NCBI GenBank assembly: GCA_958295835.1 | Contig: OY282378.1 | Location: 3,807,694 to 3,871,693, forward strand | Source of the DNA: an uncultured Gammaproteobacteria bacterium | Lineage (GTDB): Bacteria; Pseudomonadota; Gammaproteobacteria; HK1 | Reading direction: 5' to 3' | DNA length: 64,000 nucleotides | In this document: positions 50,822 to 58,383 of the stretch, in pieces | How the letters are laid out: each line of letters begins with the position of its first letter | How positions within the stretch are numbered: position 1 is the first letter of the stretch | Position numbers and translations under genes: made by a program | Notes under the pieces: model-generated | What the model was told of the DNA's origin: nothing | The model's database searches: none | The model's input: only the letters and a program-made list of their open reading frames with translations

Positions 50822-51241
50822 TCACCTTCCCAAGCGACTGGATGAAATGAATCCCCGGATGTTCTTCCTGCTCAGCCGCTCGTCGTTGGTAACGAACAGA
50901 TTCGTGCCCGCTGCCGATGCACAGGCAAGCTGGATGGCGTCCGGCGCCCGAATCGAGCGGTCCCGGCGGATCTCCGCGAATCTGGGAGCGGCGCGCAGAT
51001 CGAAGGCCAGCACGGTCGCGCCCGCCCCGATCGCCTGCTCGTAGCGATGCATCAGGTCCTCGTCTCCGGCTTCCATGGGCTTGACGAAAATCTCTCCGAG
51101 GGTGAGCGCGGAGGTGAGCAACTCGTCATCGCGTTCGATCATGCAGCGGCGCAGTGCCGCGACCCGCTCCGCGCGCTCGCCCCGGTCCTCGACGAGGTAC
51201 ACGAAGAGGTTCGTGTCCCAGAAGACCTTGCTCACACCCAC
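50822..51241 (-). CDS. vapC: PIN-domain toxin (VapC-like)
   Basis: A 139-residue PIN nuclease. Acidic residues are in FWDTNLFVYLVED (first Asp), SALTLGEIFVKP (Glu), RAPDAIQLACA (Asp) and FVTNDERLSRKNI (last Asp), so the four-acid site is complete. PIN toxins cleave tRNA or rRNA. GTG at 51241 overlaps the upstream partner gene by 10 bases, showing coupling. The last ~25 codons recur at 52746-52820 inside a chimeric pseudogene. Confidence 0.92.
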   Translation of the reverse strand: MGVSKVFWDTNLFVYLVEDRGERAERVAALRRCMIERDDELLTSALTLGEIFVKPMEAGDEDLMHRYEQAIGAGATVLAFDLRAAPRFAEIRRDRSIRAPDAIQLACASAAGTNLFVTNDERLSRKNIRGFISSSRLGR

Positions 51242-51720
51242 CCCTCCCGGAGCCGGTCCACGTAGGCGTCGGGATCCTCGTCCGCCCAGATCGCCTTGCC
51301 GAGACCGTGCAGGGAGAGGATGGGGTCGGCCTCACGACACCCGCCGTCCCCGCCGCCGCCGGCGTATTCGTTGCGGTACCAGTCGACCAGGTTCCGGTAG
51401 GCCGGTGGGATCTCGTCATCGCGCGGGACGTCCTTCCCCGAATGGCGGCGGGGATGGCAGGGGTCCCCGGGCCTGAACAGGCGACGGCGCCCCTTCGAGG
51501 TCTCGAACAGCATCCGGTAACGTCCGGGATTGGGCGCCTTGTTGGCGACGCAATGCAGGTAGGCGTGCACCTGGACTCCGGGGCGCAAGGGTCCATCGCC
51601 GACTTTCTCGGTCTCGGCCTGCCGGACGATCTCGCCGACCGTGAAGTCGTCCCGGTCCGGGTGCCGACGGTGCAGGAGTGCGGTCGCGATCCACACTTCA
51701 TCGGCTACCCGAATCTTCAT
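51232..51720 (-). CDS. Probable antitoxin partner of the PIN toxin (uncharacterised family)
   Basis: A 162-residue protein: MKIRVADEVWIATALLHRRH, then DDFTVGEIVRQAETEKVGDGPLRPGVQVH, then RYRMLFETSKGRRRLFRPGDPCHPRR, and a tail with DPDAYVDRLREGWV. Relatives commonly sit directly before PIN genes. The N-terminal half looks like a winged-helix DNA-binding fold (FTVGEIVRQA), as expected of an autoregulating antitoxin. It overlaps vapC by 10 bases. Two further damaged copies lie at 52746-53144 and 54894-55088. Antitoxin activity is inferred from the arrangement. Confidence 0.8.
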   Translation of the reverse strand: MKIRVADEVWIATALLHRRHPDRDDFTVGEIVRQAETEKVGDGPLRPGVQVHAYLHCVANKAPNPGRYRMLFETSKGRRRLFRPGDPCHPRRHSGKDVPRDDEIPPAYRNLVDWYRNEYAGGGGDGGCREADPILSLHGLGKAIWADEDPDAYVDRLREGWV

Positions 51721-51767
51721 GGTTTACCTTATTTGCGTTGGTTGTATTGGTAACATTGGAAGCGAAA

Positions 51768-51806
51768 AAGGTCTACCGGGTCATCATCCATGCCGAGGCG
51801 CGCTAC
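51768..51806 (+). pseudogene. 39-base fragment of the RND gene (copy of 47792-47830)
   Basis: The bases encoding KVYRVIIHAEARY match the RND gene with two mismatches. The fragment is flanked on both sides by unrelated sequence: the antitoxin promoter on the left and the tacT 3' end on the right. Confidence 0.75.
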
Positions 51807-51832
51807 ACATGGTGCGGTTCATCCCCAATGTC

Positions 51833-52396
51833 TCAATCACCCGGGCACACCGCCGTCCTCCTGTCGAGCCCGTCTTCCGGAAGGGCTTGCAGAAGGGCGT
51901 GCAAGTCCTTCGTGAGCAGGAACAGGTGGCGAGGATCGGTGGGGCTCGCTTCGAACTCCAGGGCTTCGTACCAGACCAGAGCTTCATCGTCCTTGGCATG
52001 CACGAGGAGCGCCCGGATGCCGGCGATTTCGGCGGCTTCGGCCGTTCTGAGCAGCGCGTCCTTGATCAGTGCCTTGCCCAGCCCCTGTCCTTGACACGAC
52101 CGGCCCACCGCGAGGCGGGCGAGAAGCATGACGGGGATCGGATGTCGGGCTAGGCCCTTGCCCACCCGGATCGGGGCGTCGGCAGGCTGGACGGCGCCTG
52201 CTGCAAGACTGTAGTACCCGACCACTCTCCGTCGCCAGCAGACAACATGAGTACGAGCGCTTCCGGCGTTCTGGTTCGCAAGCGCGAAACGCTTCAGGAA
52301 ACGATCGAGCGGCTTCTTCCCGCAGTCGAAAGCATCAACCTCGTGGTGCGCGGCAAGCTTTTCGACCGGAGACGGTCCCTCGCCGCCGCGTGTCAC
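51833..52396 (-). CDS. tacT: GNAT acetyltransferase toxin (TacT-like)
   Basis: A 187-residue protein: VEKLAAHHEVDAFDCGKKPLDRFLKRFA at the start, then VVGYYSLAAGAV, PIPVMLLARLAVGRSCQGQGLGKALIKDAL (acetyl-CoA pyrophosphate loop) and LLVHAKDDEALVWYEALEFEASP. This is the layout of TacT/AtaT toxins that acetylate aminoacyl-tRNA. The GTG start overlaps the stop of the DUF1778 gene (GTGA), confirming the pair. The gene appears intact. Confidence 0.93.
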   Translation of the reverse strand: MTRGGEGPSPVEKLAAHHEVDAFDCGKKPLDRFLKRFALANQNAGSARTHVVCWRRRVVGYYSLAAGAVQPADAPIRVGKGLARHPIPVMLLARLAVGRSCQGQGLGKALIKDALLRTAEAAEIAGIRALLVHAKDDEALVWYEALEFEASPTDPRHLFLLTKDLHALLQALPEDGLDRRTAVCPGD

Positions 52397-52668
52397 TCCA
52401 GCACGCTCTTTCCGGCCAGCAGTCGGGCCAAGCGGGGTTTGTCGGTGACCGGGCGATCGAGCACTTCCTGGAAGGCTCGCCACGCATCATCGTCGAGCCG
52501 GAACAGCCGCTGATCGCCCAGGACGTCCTCGGCGGCGTTGAGCCCTGCATCGAGCAAGAACTCCGTGACGTTCTTGTTCGATGAGGCCGCAGCCTGCTGC
52601 AACAGCGCCTTCACGCCCGGCGTGGTGCGAACCTCGATGCGTTCGGATCTGGATTCGGCGATGGTCAC
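52393..52668 (-). CDS. tacA: DUF1778 antitoxin (TacA-like)
   Basis: A 91-residue ribbon-helix-helix protein: RSERIEVRTTPGVKALLQQAAASSNKNVTEFLLDAGLNAAEDVL, then the toxin-binding tail FRLDDDAWRAFQEVLDRP. It neutralises the TacT encoded next and represses the operon. A TATCC-TAC-GGATA inverted repeat upstream is the likely operator. Confidence 0.94.
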   Translation of the reverse strand: MTIAESRSERIEVRTTPGVKALLQQAAASSNKNVTEFLLDAGLNAAEDVLGDQRLFRLDDDAWRAFQEVLDRPVTDKPRLARLLAGKSVLE

Positions 52669-52699
52669 GAATACCCCTCCGGTTGAATCGGCCGAACCC

Positions 52700-52712
52700 T
52701 ATCCTACGGATA
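52700..52712. promoter_or_regulatory. Probable TacAT operator/promoter
   Basis: A perfect inverted repeat TATCC-TAC-GGATA lies 31 bases before tacA on the minus strand. TTGTCC lies just upstream of it on that strand and could be a -35 box, placing the palindrome over the -10 region, as expected for autorepression. Confidence 0.45.
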
Positions 52713-52745
52713 ATGTACGGACAAAGAGCTGTCAGATATCGATCC

Positions 52746-53144
52746 TCACAGCATCACCTTCTCAAGCGACTGGATGAAATGAACCCCTCGGATGTTCTTC
52801 CTGCTCAGCCGCCCGTCGTTCAGCTTCCGGTAGGCCGGAGGGATCTCGTCATCGCGCGGGACCTCCTTCCCCGAGTGGCGGCGGGGATGGCAGGGGTCCC
52901 CGGGTCTGAACAGGCGACGGCGCCCCTTCGAGGTCTCGAACAGCATCCGGTAACGTCCGGAGTCGGGCGCCTTGTTGGCGACACAGTGCTGGTAGACATG
53001 TGGCTGGACTCCGGCACGCAGCGGTCCGTCGGCGACTTTCTCGGTCTCGGCCTGCCGGACGATCTCGCCGACCGTGAAGTCGTCCCGGTCCGGGTGCCGG
53101 CGGTGCAGGAGTGCGGTCGCGATCCACACTTCATCGGCTACCCG
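52746..53144 (-). pseudogene. Chimeric pseudogene: antitoxin copy 2 fused to the PIN toxin tail
   Basis: From 53144 down, the frame follows the antitoxin-like gene at 51232 (RVADEVWIATALLHRRHPDR; RYRMLFETSKGRRRLFRPGD; DDEIPPAYRK). At IPPAYRKLNDGRLSRKNIRG it jumps straight to the last codons of the PIN toxin. About 40 residues of the antitoxin and nearly all of the toxin are therefore missing. After NIRG the tail reads HFIQSLEKVML through a small frameshift. The true start (MKI) is lost; the frame opens into upstream sequence to 53270. It is not a working module. Confidence 0.8.
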
Positions 53145-53272
53145 GGAAGCGTGACGCGTCGCGAGAGTGCCGGAGGAGACGCCATGGCGATGCCTCGAAC
53201 ACAGGATCGACACATGAAAGCGGAGCATCCACCATGCGCATAGGCGCATGAACACCTGACCGGAGGCCAATC

Positions 53273-53509
53273 ATGGCCCGATGGAACGTCGTCATATCGG
53301 AGGACACCGACCGCACGGTTCGGAGCTATCTGGCCCGGACCGGCGGCAGGAAAGGCGATCTGTCCCATTTCGTCGATCGTGCAGTCCGACAGGCGATCTT
53401 CTGGGAGACCGTCGAAACGATCCAGGAGCGGAACAGGCGCCTCTCGGCCGAGGAGGCTCAGGCCCTCGCCGACGAAGCCGTGACCCAGGCCCGTGCGGAT
53501 CGTTCTTGA
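53273..53509 (+). CDS. Ribbon-helix-helix antitoxin
   Basis: A 78-residue protein: MARWNVVISEDTDRTVRSYLARTGGRKGDLSHFVDRAVRQAIFWETVETIQERNRRLSAEEA. The pattern matches RHH antitoxins paired with PIN toxins of the COG1569 type. The tail overlaps the next gene by 17 bases. Its proper toxin partner is truncated (see the next gene), so this antitoxin may now be an orphan. Confidence 0.88.
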   Translation: MARWNVVISEDTDRTVRSYLARTGGRKGDLSHFVDRAVRQAIFWETVETIQERNRRLSAEEAQALADEAVTQARADRS

Positions 53510-54059
53510 CACCAATGTCTTCGCAAGCGCACTGATCGCGAGGGAAGGGCCGCCCGGCCGTTTGCTGTCGGCCGTCAAACGCGGGGACTGTACGCTGGTC
53601 ACGTCGGTTTACCAGATCGAGGAATTGAGGAAGGTCCTGGGTCGCGATCGCCTGAAACCGTACATCCGGTCCGCGGAGGCCGACGACCTGCTGCACGGCC
53701 TGGAATCAGTCGGCGTGGTGGTTGCCGAGCTGCCGGAGATGGATCTGTCGCTGGACCCGAAGGACAACCCGCTCACACCGGGTGAGATTCTCGTGAAGGA
53801 GTACCTCGAACCGATGGGGATCTCGCAAAATGCCATGGCTCGCGCCATTGGAGTCGCCCCTCGCGCGATCAACGAGATCGTCCATGCGAGGCGCTCGATC
53901 CCCCCCGCCATGTCGATTCGTTTTGGCGCCTTCTTCGGCCAATCCGACGAGTTCTGGCACGGCATCCAGGTGGAGTGCGACTTCCACAAGTTTGCGGGAG
54001 AAAGGAAGAGGCTCACGGATGGTATCCGGCCGGCTTCAATGCTGAGCCAGACGGTCTGA
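53493..54059 (+). CDS. Chimeric gene: truncated PIN toxin fused in frame to a HigA antitoxin
   Basis: A 188-residue open frame. Residues 1-92 are the N-terminal part of a PIN toxin (IVLDTNVFASALIAREG; SVYQIEELRKVLGRDRL; LSLDPKDN). From residue 92 on it is a HigA protein (TPGEILVKEYLEPMGISQNA; VAPRAINEIVHARRS; SDEFWHGIQV), about 92 percent identical to the HigA at 45103. The join lies at GGACAACCCG (53762-53771), ten bases also present at 45105-45114 in higA. The PIN half lacks its C-terminal acidic motif, so nuclease activity is doubtful; the HigA half keeps a full helix-turn-helix. GTG start, overlapping the RHH gene. Confidence 0.85.
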   Translation: MRIVLDTNVFASALIAREGPPGRLLSAVKRGDCTLVTSVYQIEELRKVLGRDRLKPYIRSAEADDLLHGLESVGVVVAELPEMDLSLDPKDNPLTPGEILVKEYLEPMGISQNAMARAIGVAPRAINEIVHARRSIPPAMSIRFGAFFGQSDEFWHGIQVECDFHKFAGERKRLTDGIRPASMLSQTV

Positions 54060-54230
54060 CCGGATGCCGGTACCCTCCGCCGACAGCCGCAGGACAGTAT
54101 CAGAACCGGACCATTTGCCGGGAAGCAAACCGACCCCCGATATGAGAGCCGGGAAACAGGGGCGTGAATCATCGGTGACGGCCGCCTTGCACCGGCGGCA
54201 AGGCAGGAGAGGATGGTGTAGATGACGTGA

Positions 54231-54655
54231 GGGGCGCCGGACTACGGGATGAGGGTGTGGCTGGACCCGAACCGGCTGGCGGCGCTGAAGCTCACCGCCA
54301 CGGACGTGGCCGGCGCCATCCGGGCGCAGAACGTGCGGGCCACGGCCGGGGAGCTCGGCGCCCGCCCTTCGAGTACATGTCGCCATCCGGCGACAGCGCT
54401 CGATCCGGTGGGGGCACGCCGTCCGCCGGCGGCGCGTCATCCGACGGCGCCCCGCAGTTCCAGTACGCGATCCGGGCCAGGGGGCGGCTGGCGAGCGTGG
54501 AGGAGTTCGGGAACGTCATCGAGCAGGCCAACGCGGACGGCTCCTTCGTGCGGCTGCGGGACGTGGCCCGGGTGGGGCTGGGCTCGCAGGTCTACAATGC
54601 GGTGTCGAAGCTCAACAACCGTCCGGCGGCCATGGTCGCGGTCTACCAGTCGCCC
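54231..54655 (+). pseudogene. Internal fragment of the RND gene (copy of 45980-46405)
   Basis: About 425 bases match the periplasmic-domain part of the RND gene (YGMRVWLDPNRLAALKLTAT through AAMVAVYQSP). One base is deleted in a C-run near 54360 (GGCGCCCGCCC where the intact gene has GGCGCCCCGCCC), shifting the frame. Substitutions such as RAQNVR for RAQNVQ show moderate divergence. It is bordered right by unrelated sequence leading to an IS3 remnant. Confidence 0.9.
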
Positions 54656-54714
54656 TGCACCACCGAGTGCGTGGTCTTCGCCCGCCGGCCCCCTGAAGAT
54701 TCAACAAGTGTAGT

Positions 54715-54893
54715 CTCCGGGTTTCCCGGGGCGGTTCACCTCCTCGCACTTCACACTCCTCCACAGCCGTTCCACGAACACGTTGTCCACCCATCGCCCC
54801 TTGCCGTTCATGCTGAGCCCGCCCGGCAGGCAGTAAGCCGGGGGCCACGCCCGCGCCCTTGAGCACTGAGGTGAACGCCGCGCTGGTGAACGG
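54715..54893 (-). mobile_element. IS3-family transposase remnant (3' end of orfB)
   Basis: On the minus strand the frames read AFTSVLKGAGVA, then after a frame change MNGKGRWVDNVFVERLWRSV, then KCEEV. This is the end of an IS3-group DDE transposase, including the last catalytic glutamate (VERLWRS). The rest of the element and its terminal repeats are absent. It abuts antitoxin copy 3. Confidence 0.8.
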
Positions 54894-55088
54894 CGCCCCT
54901 TCGATGTCTCGAACAGCATCCGGTAACGTCCGGAGTCGGGTGCCTTGTTGGCGACGCAGTGCAGGGAGGCGTGCACCTGGACTCCGGGGCGCAAGGGGCC
55001 ATCTCCGATTTTCTCGGTCTCGGCCTGCCGGACGATCTCGCCGACCGTGAAGTCGTCCGGGTCCGGGTGCCGGCGGTGCAGGAAGGCA
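54894..55088 (-). pseudogene. Antitoxin copy 3 (fragment of the 51232-51720 family)
   Basis: The minus strand reads LHRRHPDPDDFTVGEIVRQA, then GVQVHASLHCVANKAPDSGR, then YRMLFETSKG, matching residues ~16-75 of the antitoxin at 51232. It is cut on one side by the IS3 remnant and on the other by a dead VapC. No start codon or C-terminus remains. Confidence 0.82.
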
Positions 55089-55117
55089 GCGAAGCGATCC
55101 GGCCTTCTGCCGGTGAG

Positions 55118-55503
55118 TCACCAAAGGCGCCGTACACCGTATTCGTCGAACACCCGGTCGATGGACACCAGCACCAGCCCTCACGCCACGGCTCGGGCAA
55201 TGAGCATGCGGTCGAAAGGGTCGCGATGCGGACCAGGAAGCCCTCCGGCGCGTTCTGCGTCTTCGACCGTGATCGGCAGCTCCTCGAAGCCCTGACTCGC
55301 GATGGCGCCGGCACATCCTGCGCCACGGCCGCCGCCCCCGAGAGCTTGCCGATGCGGTGCTTGGTGGTGATCTCCCACGCGGACGCGGCACTCACGATGA
55401 CGCCGTTGTCCGGATCTTCCATGGCGCGACGGGCGCTCATCGACAGCCGCGTATTTCCAGCCAGCCACCAGAGGAAAGCGTGCGTGTCCAGCAAGAGGCG
55501 CAT
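55118..55503 (-). pseudogene. vapC: VapC PIN toxin with a frameshift and a stop codon
   Basis: The start MRLLLDTHAFLWWLAGNTRL and the PIN pattern AWEITTKHRIGKLSGAAAVAQD are intact. A one-base loss then shifts the frame; the continuation reads ASQGFEELPITVEDAERAGG, then PGPHRDPFDRMLIARAVA. An in-frame TGA interrupts it before GLVLVSIDRVFDEYGVRRLW. The remaining sequence covers the whole toxin, so this is a recently killed gene. Confidence 0.85.
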
Positions 55504-55506
55504 CGC

Positions 55507-55554
55507 TCACGCACGGCCTTCCCAGAGCGCCAACTCTTCTTCCGGCAGCGGCTG
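55507..55554 (-). pseudogene. C-terminal remnant of a VapB/Phd antitoxin
   Basis: Only QPLPEEELALWEGRA and the stop remain, four bases before the dead vapC. This is the usual C-terminus of the partner antitoxin. The rest has been replaced by the terminator of the neighbouring porin gene. Confidence 0.6.
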
Positions 55555-55561
55555 AAGAGCC

Positions 55562-55592
55562 AAAAAAAGCAGGCGCCTGTGCAGGCGCCTGC
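55562..55592 (-). terminator. Rho-independent terminator of the first porin gene
   Basis: On the minus strand a perfect 11-base stem (GCAGGCGCCTG and CAGGCGCCTGC with a two-base loop) is followed by seven T residues. It lies 31 bases past the porin stop. Confidence 0.9.
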
Positions 55593-55622
55593 CAGCCTTC
55601 AAGGAGAGGAGAGACAGACCGC

Positions 55623-56576
55623 TCAGAAGTCGACCCGGAGGGCAAGAGCCGTTCTGCTGTCATCCGAATCGGACGTTCGATGCTCGGCGATGAACCGGGT
55701 CGACGGGCCGATCGGATAGGTGTAGCCGAACAGGGTCCAGTCATCTTCCCCCGCACCGGTGTCGGTGTTCATGTCCTCGTAGTAGAGGTAGAGGGCTCCG
55801 GCGGCACCGATATCGTAGCCTGTGTAGAATCCGTACCTGTCGACGTCATCCGCGGCATCTCGCGCCTCGTAACCGACATCCCAACTGAAGGCGCCGACAC
55901 TACCGCTCGCGCTGGCGCCCCAGGAGTCCGTGTCAGAATTGTCATTCTTGCCGTAGGCAGCCGAGAGATTCGCGAACTCCGTGCTGTAGCTGGCCGCGAT
56001 CGTAAACAGATCGACCCCGTCGTTGCTCGATCCGTCATCGTTGGAGTCGTCGTCCTTGACTCCGATATCGACTTTCACCGGACTTTCGGCCGGGGTCGTG
56101 TAATTGACGCCGCTCACGCGTGAGGCCGGGTCGGACGCTCCGCCGAAGAGATATGTCCCGTCCCAAGTCACGGCCGAGTAGTAGGGATTCCCCTGCTGGC
56201 CGAGGGTGATCCGGCCGAAGGCGCCTTCCAGGTAGACGTTCTGATGCCGGGTGCGGAAGTTGTCGAGCCGCTTCTCGATATGCAGTCCGCTGGTCATCCC
56301 GTTCCCGAGCTTGTGGGACGCCCGAAAGCCGAGGCGACTCCACAACTTGTCGCCACCACCCACATCATCGCCAGCATCCTTCCTCCCGGTATCGACGGTA
56401 CCGATGTCCCAGGTGTCTTCGCCTGTCGGCGGGTCCCTGTGGTAGATGCCGGCGCGAACGCTGCCGTAGATGCTGACGGTGGTTACGGAATCTTCATGGG
56501 CATCGGCCATGACGACCGGGGCAGCTCCGGACGTGCTCAGCAGGCCAACGGCCAGAACACTCGTGATTCTCTTCAT
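55623..56576 (-). CDS. Outer-membrane porin 1 (trimeric 16-strand type)
   Basis: A 317-residue protein with a signal peptide (MKRITSVLAVGLLSTSGAAP). The mature barrel starts TTVSIYGSVRAGIYHRD and contains the family patterns SRLGFRASHKLGNGMTSGLHIEKRL, NVYLEGAFGRITLGQQGNPYYSA and the C-terminal ALALRVDF ending in phenylalanine. Loops are rich in aspartate, asparagine and serine. It lets small solutes cross the outer membrane. GAGGAG precedes the ATG at 56576. It shares a leader element with the porin at 58575 although the proteins differ. Confidence 0.9.
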   Translation of the reverse strand: MKRITSVLAVGLLSTSGAAPVVMADAHEDSVTTVSIYGSVRAGIYHRDPPTGEDTWDIGTVDTGRKDAGDDVGGGDKLWSRLGFRASHKLGNGMTSGLHIEKRLDNFRTRHQNVYLEGAFGRITLGQQGNPYYSAVTWDGTYLFGGASDPASRVSGVNYTTPAESPVKVDIGVKDDDSNDDGSSNDGVDLFTIAASYSTEFANLSAAYGKNDNSDTDSWGASASGSVGAFSWDVGYEARDAADDVDRYGFYTGYDIGAAGALYLYYEDMNTDTGAGEDDWTLFGYTYPIGPSTRFIAEHRTSDSDDSRTALALRVDF

Positions 56577-56632
56577 GACATGCTCCTCTTGTGCTCCGGC
56601 GCCATTGCCGGAGGAACAGCAACGCCAAATGG

Positions 56633-56682
56633 ATATCTTCCCGGCCGGAGCCGGAAGATGCTTCGTGAAACCTCCCGTGACA
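56633..56682 (-). promoter_or_regulatory. Leader element shared with porin 2 (copy 1)
   Basis: On the minus strand this block reads TGTCACGGGAGGTTTCACGA, then a variable triplet, then CTTCCGGCTCCGGCCGGGAA and a short AT-rich end. Nearly the same block lies upstream of porin 2 (58486-58534) on the plus strand. It can fold into a stem (ATCTTCC with GGAAGAT). It lies 57 bases before the porin 1 start, within the probable 5' UTR. Confidence 0.6.
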
Positions 56683-56793
56683 GGAAGCATCGAACGCGAG
56701 CCGCCCCGCGCCAGAAAATATTTGTATTTCAAATAGTTAATATAGATCTGCCCACACTTGAGGTCGCTGCGGCATGCTCCGCTCCGGATCTTC

Positions 56794-57050
56794 GAGTACC
56801 TATCCGATCCCGAAGCGCAATCCGGAAGAAGAGGCTCGGTGGCGGGCGCCGCCGCCGGCAATTCGTGTCCCGCGGTGGCTCGAAACGGCAAGGGCTATGC
56901 GAAGCTCACGGTACCGGGAGCCTTGGCAGGCGCGTCCGCCTTCCAGGCCGTCGGGCCGGCGAGTCGATCGTCCGGCGGATCGGCGAGGTTTGCTTCGAAT
57001 CGCGCCCGTCGGGTACCTATCCGGTCCCGATACGGAATCCGCCAACGAGG
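56794..57050. repeat. Imperfect direct repeat upstream of the integrase
   Basis: GAGTACCTATCCGATCCCGA (56794) and GGGTACCTATCCGGTCCCGA (57011) begin two ~40-base copies that continue with CAATCCGG and GAATCCGC. The second copy ends at the integrase ribosome site. They may be integrase arm sites or part of the attachment region. Confidence 0.5.
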
Positions 57051-57056
57051 AAGCCC

Positions 57057-58211
57057 ATGGCCAGGATCACCAAGAGAGCCGTCGATGCCCTGACCGCCCG
57101 CGAGCGCGAGTACATGCTGTGGGACCACGACATCAAGGGCTTTGGAGTGCGTGTCCACCCCTCGGGGCGCAAGGTCTATCTCGTGAAGTACCGCCATCAC
57201 GGCCGCGTCGTGAAGAGGACGATCGGACCCCACGGCGCCATTCCCCCCGCTGCCGCGCGGGCGTGCGCGGCCGAGATCATCACCGCCGCCAGGACCGGCA
57301 AGGATCTGGCCGGGCGAGACCTGCGAGAGCGCGGCGCGCCGACCATGGCCGAGCTCGCCGAGCGTTTCGTGGAGGAATACGTCCCGGCCCGCTGCAAGCC
57401 CAGCTCCGCGTACAGCTACGAGACATCGATTCGGCGGCACGTGCTGCCCCGACTCCGCAACCGAAGGGTCGCCGACGTCACCCGTGACGACCTGGCCGCC
57501 CTGCACCACGAGATGCGCGCAATCCCCTACGCCGCCAACCGTACCCTCGGGATCCTGTCCGCCATGTTCACCGCGGCCGAGCTCTGGGGGCTCAGGCCCC
57601 AGGGCTCCAACCCGTGCCGCTACGTGAAACGGTTCCGGGAGCAACGGCGTGAGCGGTTTCTGTCCGACGAGGAGTACCGCCGCCTCGGCGCCGCGCTACG
57701 CGAGGCCGAGAGCGCGGGCGTGGCGACCGCCTCCGCCGTCGCCGCCATCCGTCTGTTGATGCTGACCGGCTGCCGCCTCTCGGAGATCATGACCCTGCGC
57801 TGGGAGAACGTTGCTCCGGAGACCGCGGAGCTGCGGCTGCCGGACAGCAAGACGGGCGCCAAGATCGTGCATCTCGGCAAGCCGGCGGTCGCGGTGCTGC
57901 GCGGCATCGCGCGCGTGGAGGGCAACCCCTGGGTGATTGCCGGGCGCCGGCCCGGGAGCCGCGTCGCGTCCCTGCACTATCCGTGGGGACTCATCCGAAA
58001 ACGCGCGGGTCTCGACGACGTGCGTCTTCATGATCTGCGGCACAGCTTCGCCAGCGGCGCATTGCTGATCGGCGAGGGCCTGCCGATGATCGGCAAGCTC
58101 CTGGGCCACAGCCAGGTCCAGACGACGGCGCGCTATGCGCACCTGGCCGACGATCCCGCCAAGGCGGCGGCGAACCGCATCGCAAGCCGCATCGCCGAGG
58201 TCACGGGCTGA
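57057..58211 (+). CDS. Tyrosine-type integrase (phage/island family)
   Basis: A 384-residue site-specific recombinase. The N-terminal DUF4102-like arm domain is ITKRAVDALTAREREYMLWD and FGVRVHPSGRKVYLVKYR, and the SAM-like core is near 115-200. Catalytic residues are Arg240 (GCRLSE), Lys in DSKTG, His325 and Arg328 (HDLRHSF), His351 (GHSQ) and Tyr360 (ARYAH), so the site is complete. ATG at 57057 follows AGGAAG. It probably mobilised part of the island to its left. No tRNA gene is adjacent that could be its target. Confidence 0.94.
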   Translation: MARITKRAVDALTAREREYMLWDHDIKGFGVRVHPSGRKVYLVKYRHHGRVVKRTIGPHGAIPPAAARACAAEIITAARTGKDLAGRDLRERGAPTMAELAERFVEEYVPARCKPSSAYSYETSIRRHVLPRLRNRRVADVTRDDLAALHHEMRAIPYAANRTLGILSAMFTAAELWGLRPQGSNPCRYVKRFREQRRERFLSDEEYRRLGAALREAESAGVATASAVAAIRLLMLTGCRLSEIMTLRWENVAPETAELRLPDSKTGAKIVHLGKPAVAVLRGIARVEGNPWVIAGRRPGSRVASLHYPWGLIRKRAGLDDVRLHDLRHSFASGALLIGEGLPMIGKLLGHSQVQTTARYAHLADDPAKAAANRIASRIAEVTG

Positions 58212-58383
58212 CCCTCCGCCGCACGCGGACATCGGCGCGGTCTCCGTCTGCGCCGGGCTCCCGGCGAAGCTCGATGCGTCCTCCAGGCGGGGCCGGAGCG
58301 CACACGGCCTGGATTTCCGTAGCGGGTGCCTCGCCGGCGGCTGCATGTCCGGGGTGGTCGATCCGGAGCCGGTTGCAGTCCGA

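Larger units (their letters stand above)
56577..57056. other. Region between porin 1 and the integrase
   Basis: No complete gene is seen. The left part is the porin 1 leader and promoter region. An AT-rich stretch around 56715-56750 is the most promoter-like sequence but no definite boxes were set. The right part carries an imperfect direct repeat ahead of the integrase (copies at 56794 and 57011). Confidence 0.45.

Noticed and set aside
56244..57056. Upstream extension of the integrase frame by 271 codons
   Set aside because: The frame stays open by chance through the porin gene and its leader. The family's N-terminus begins at the ATG at 57057, with a ribosome site.
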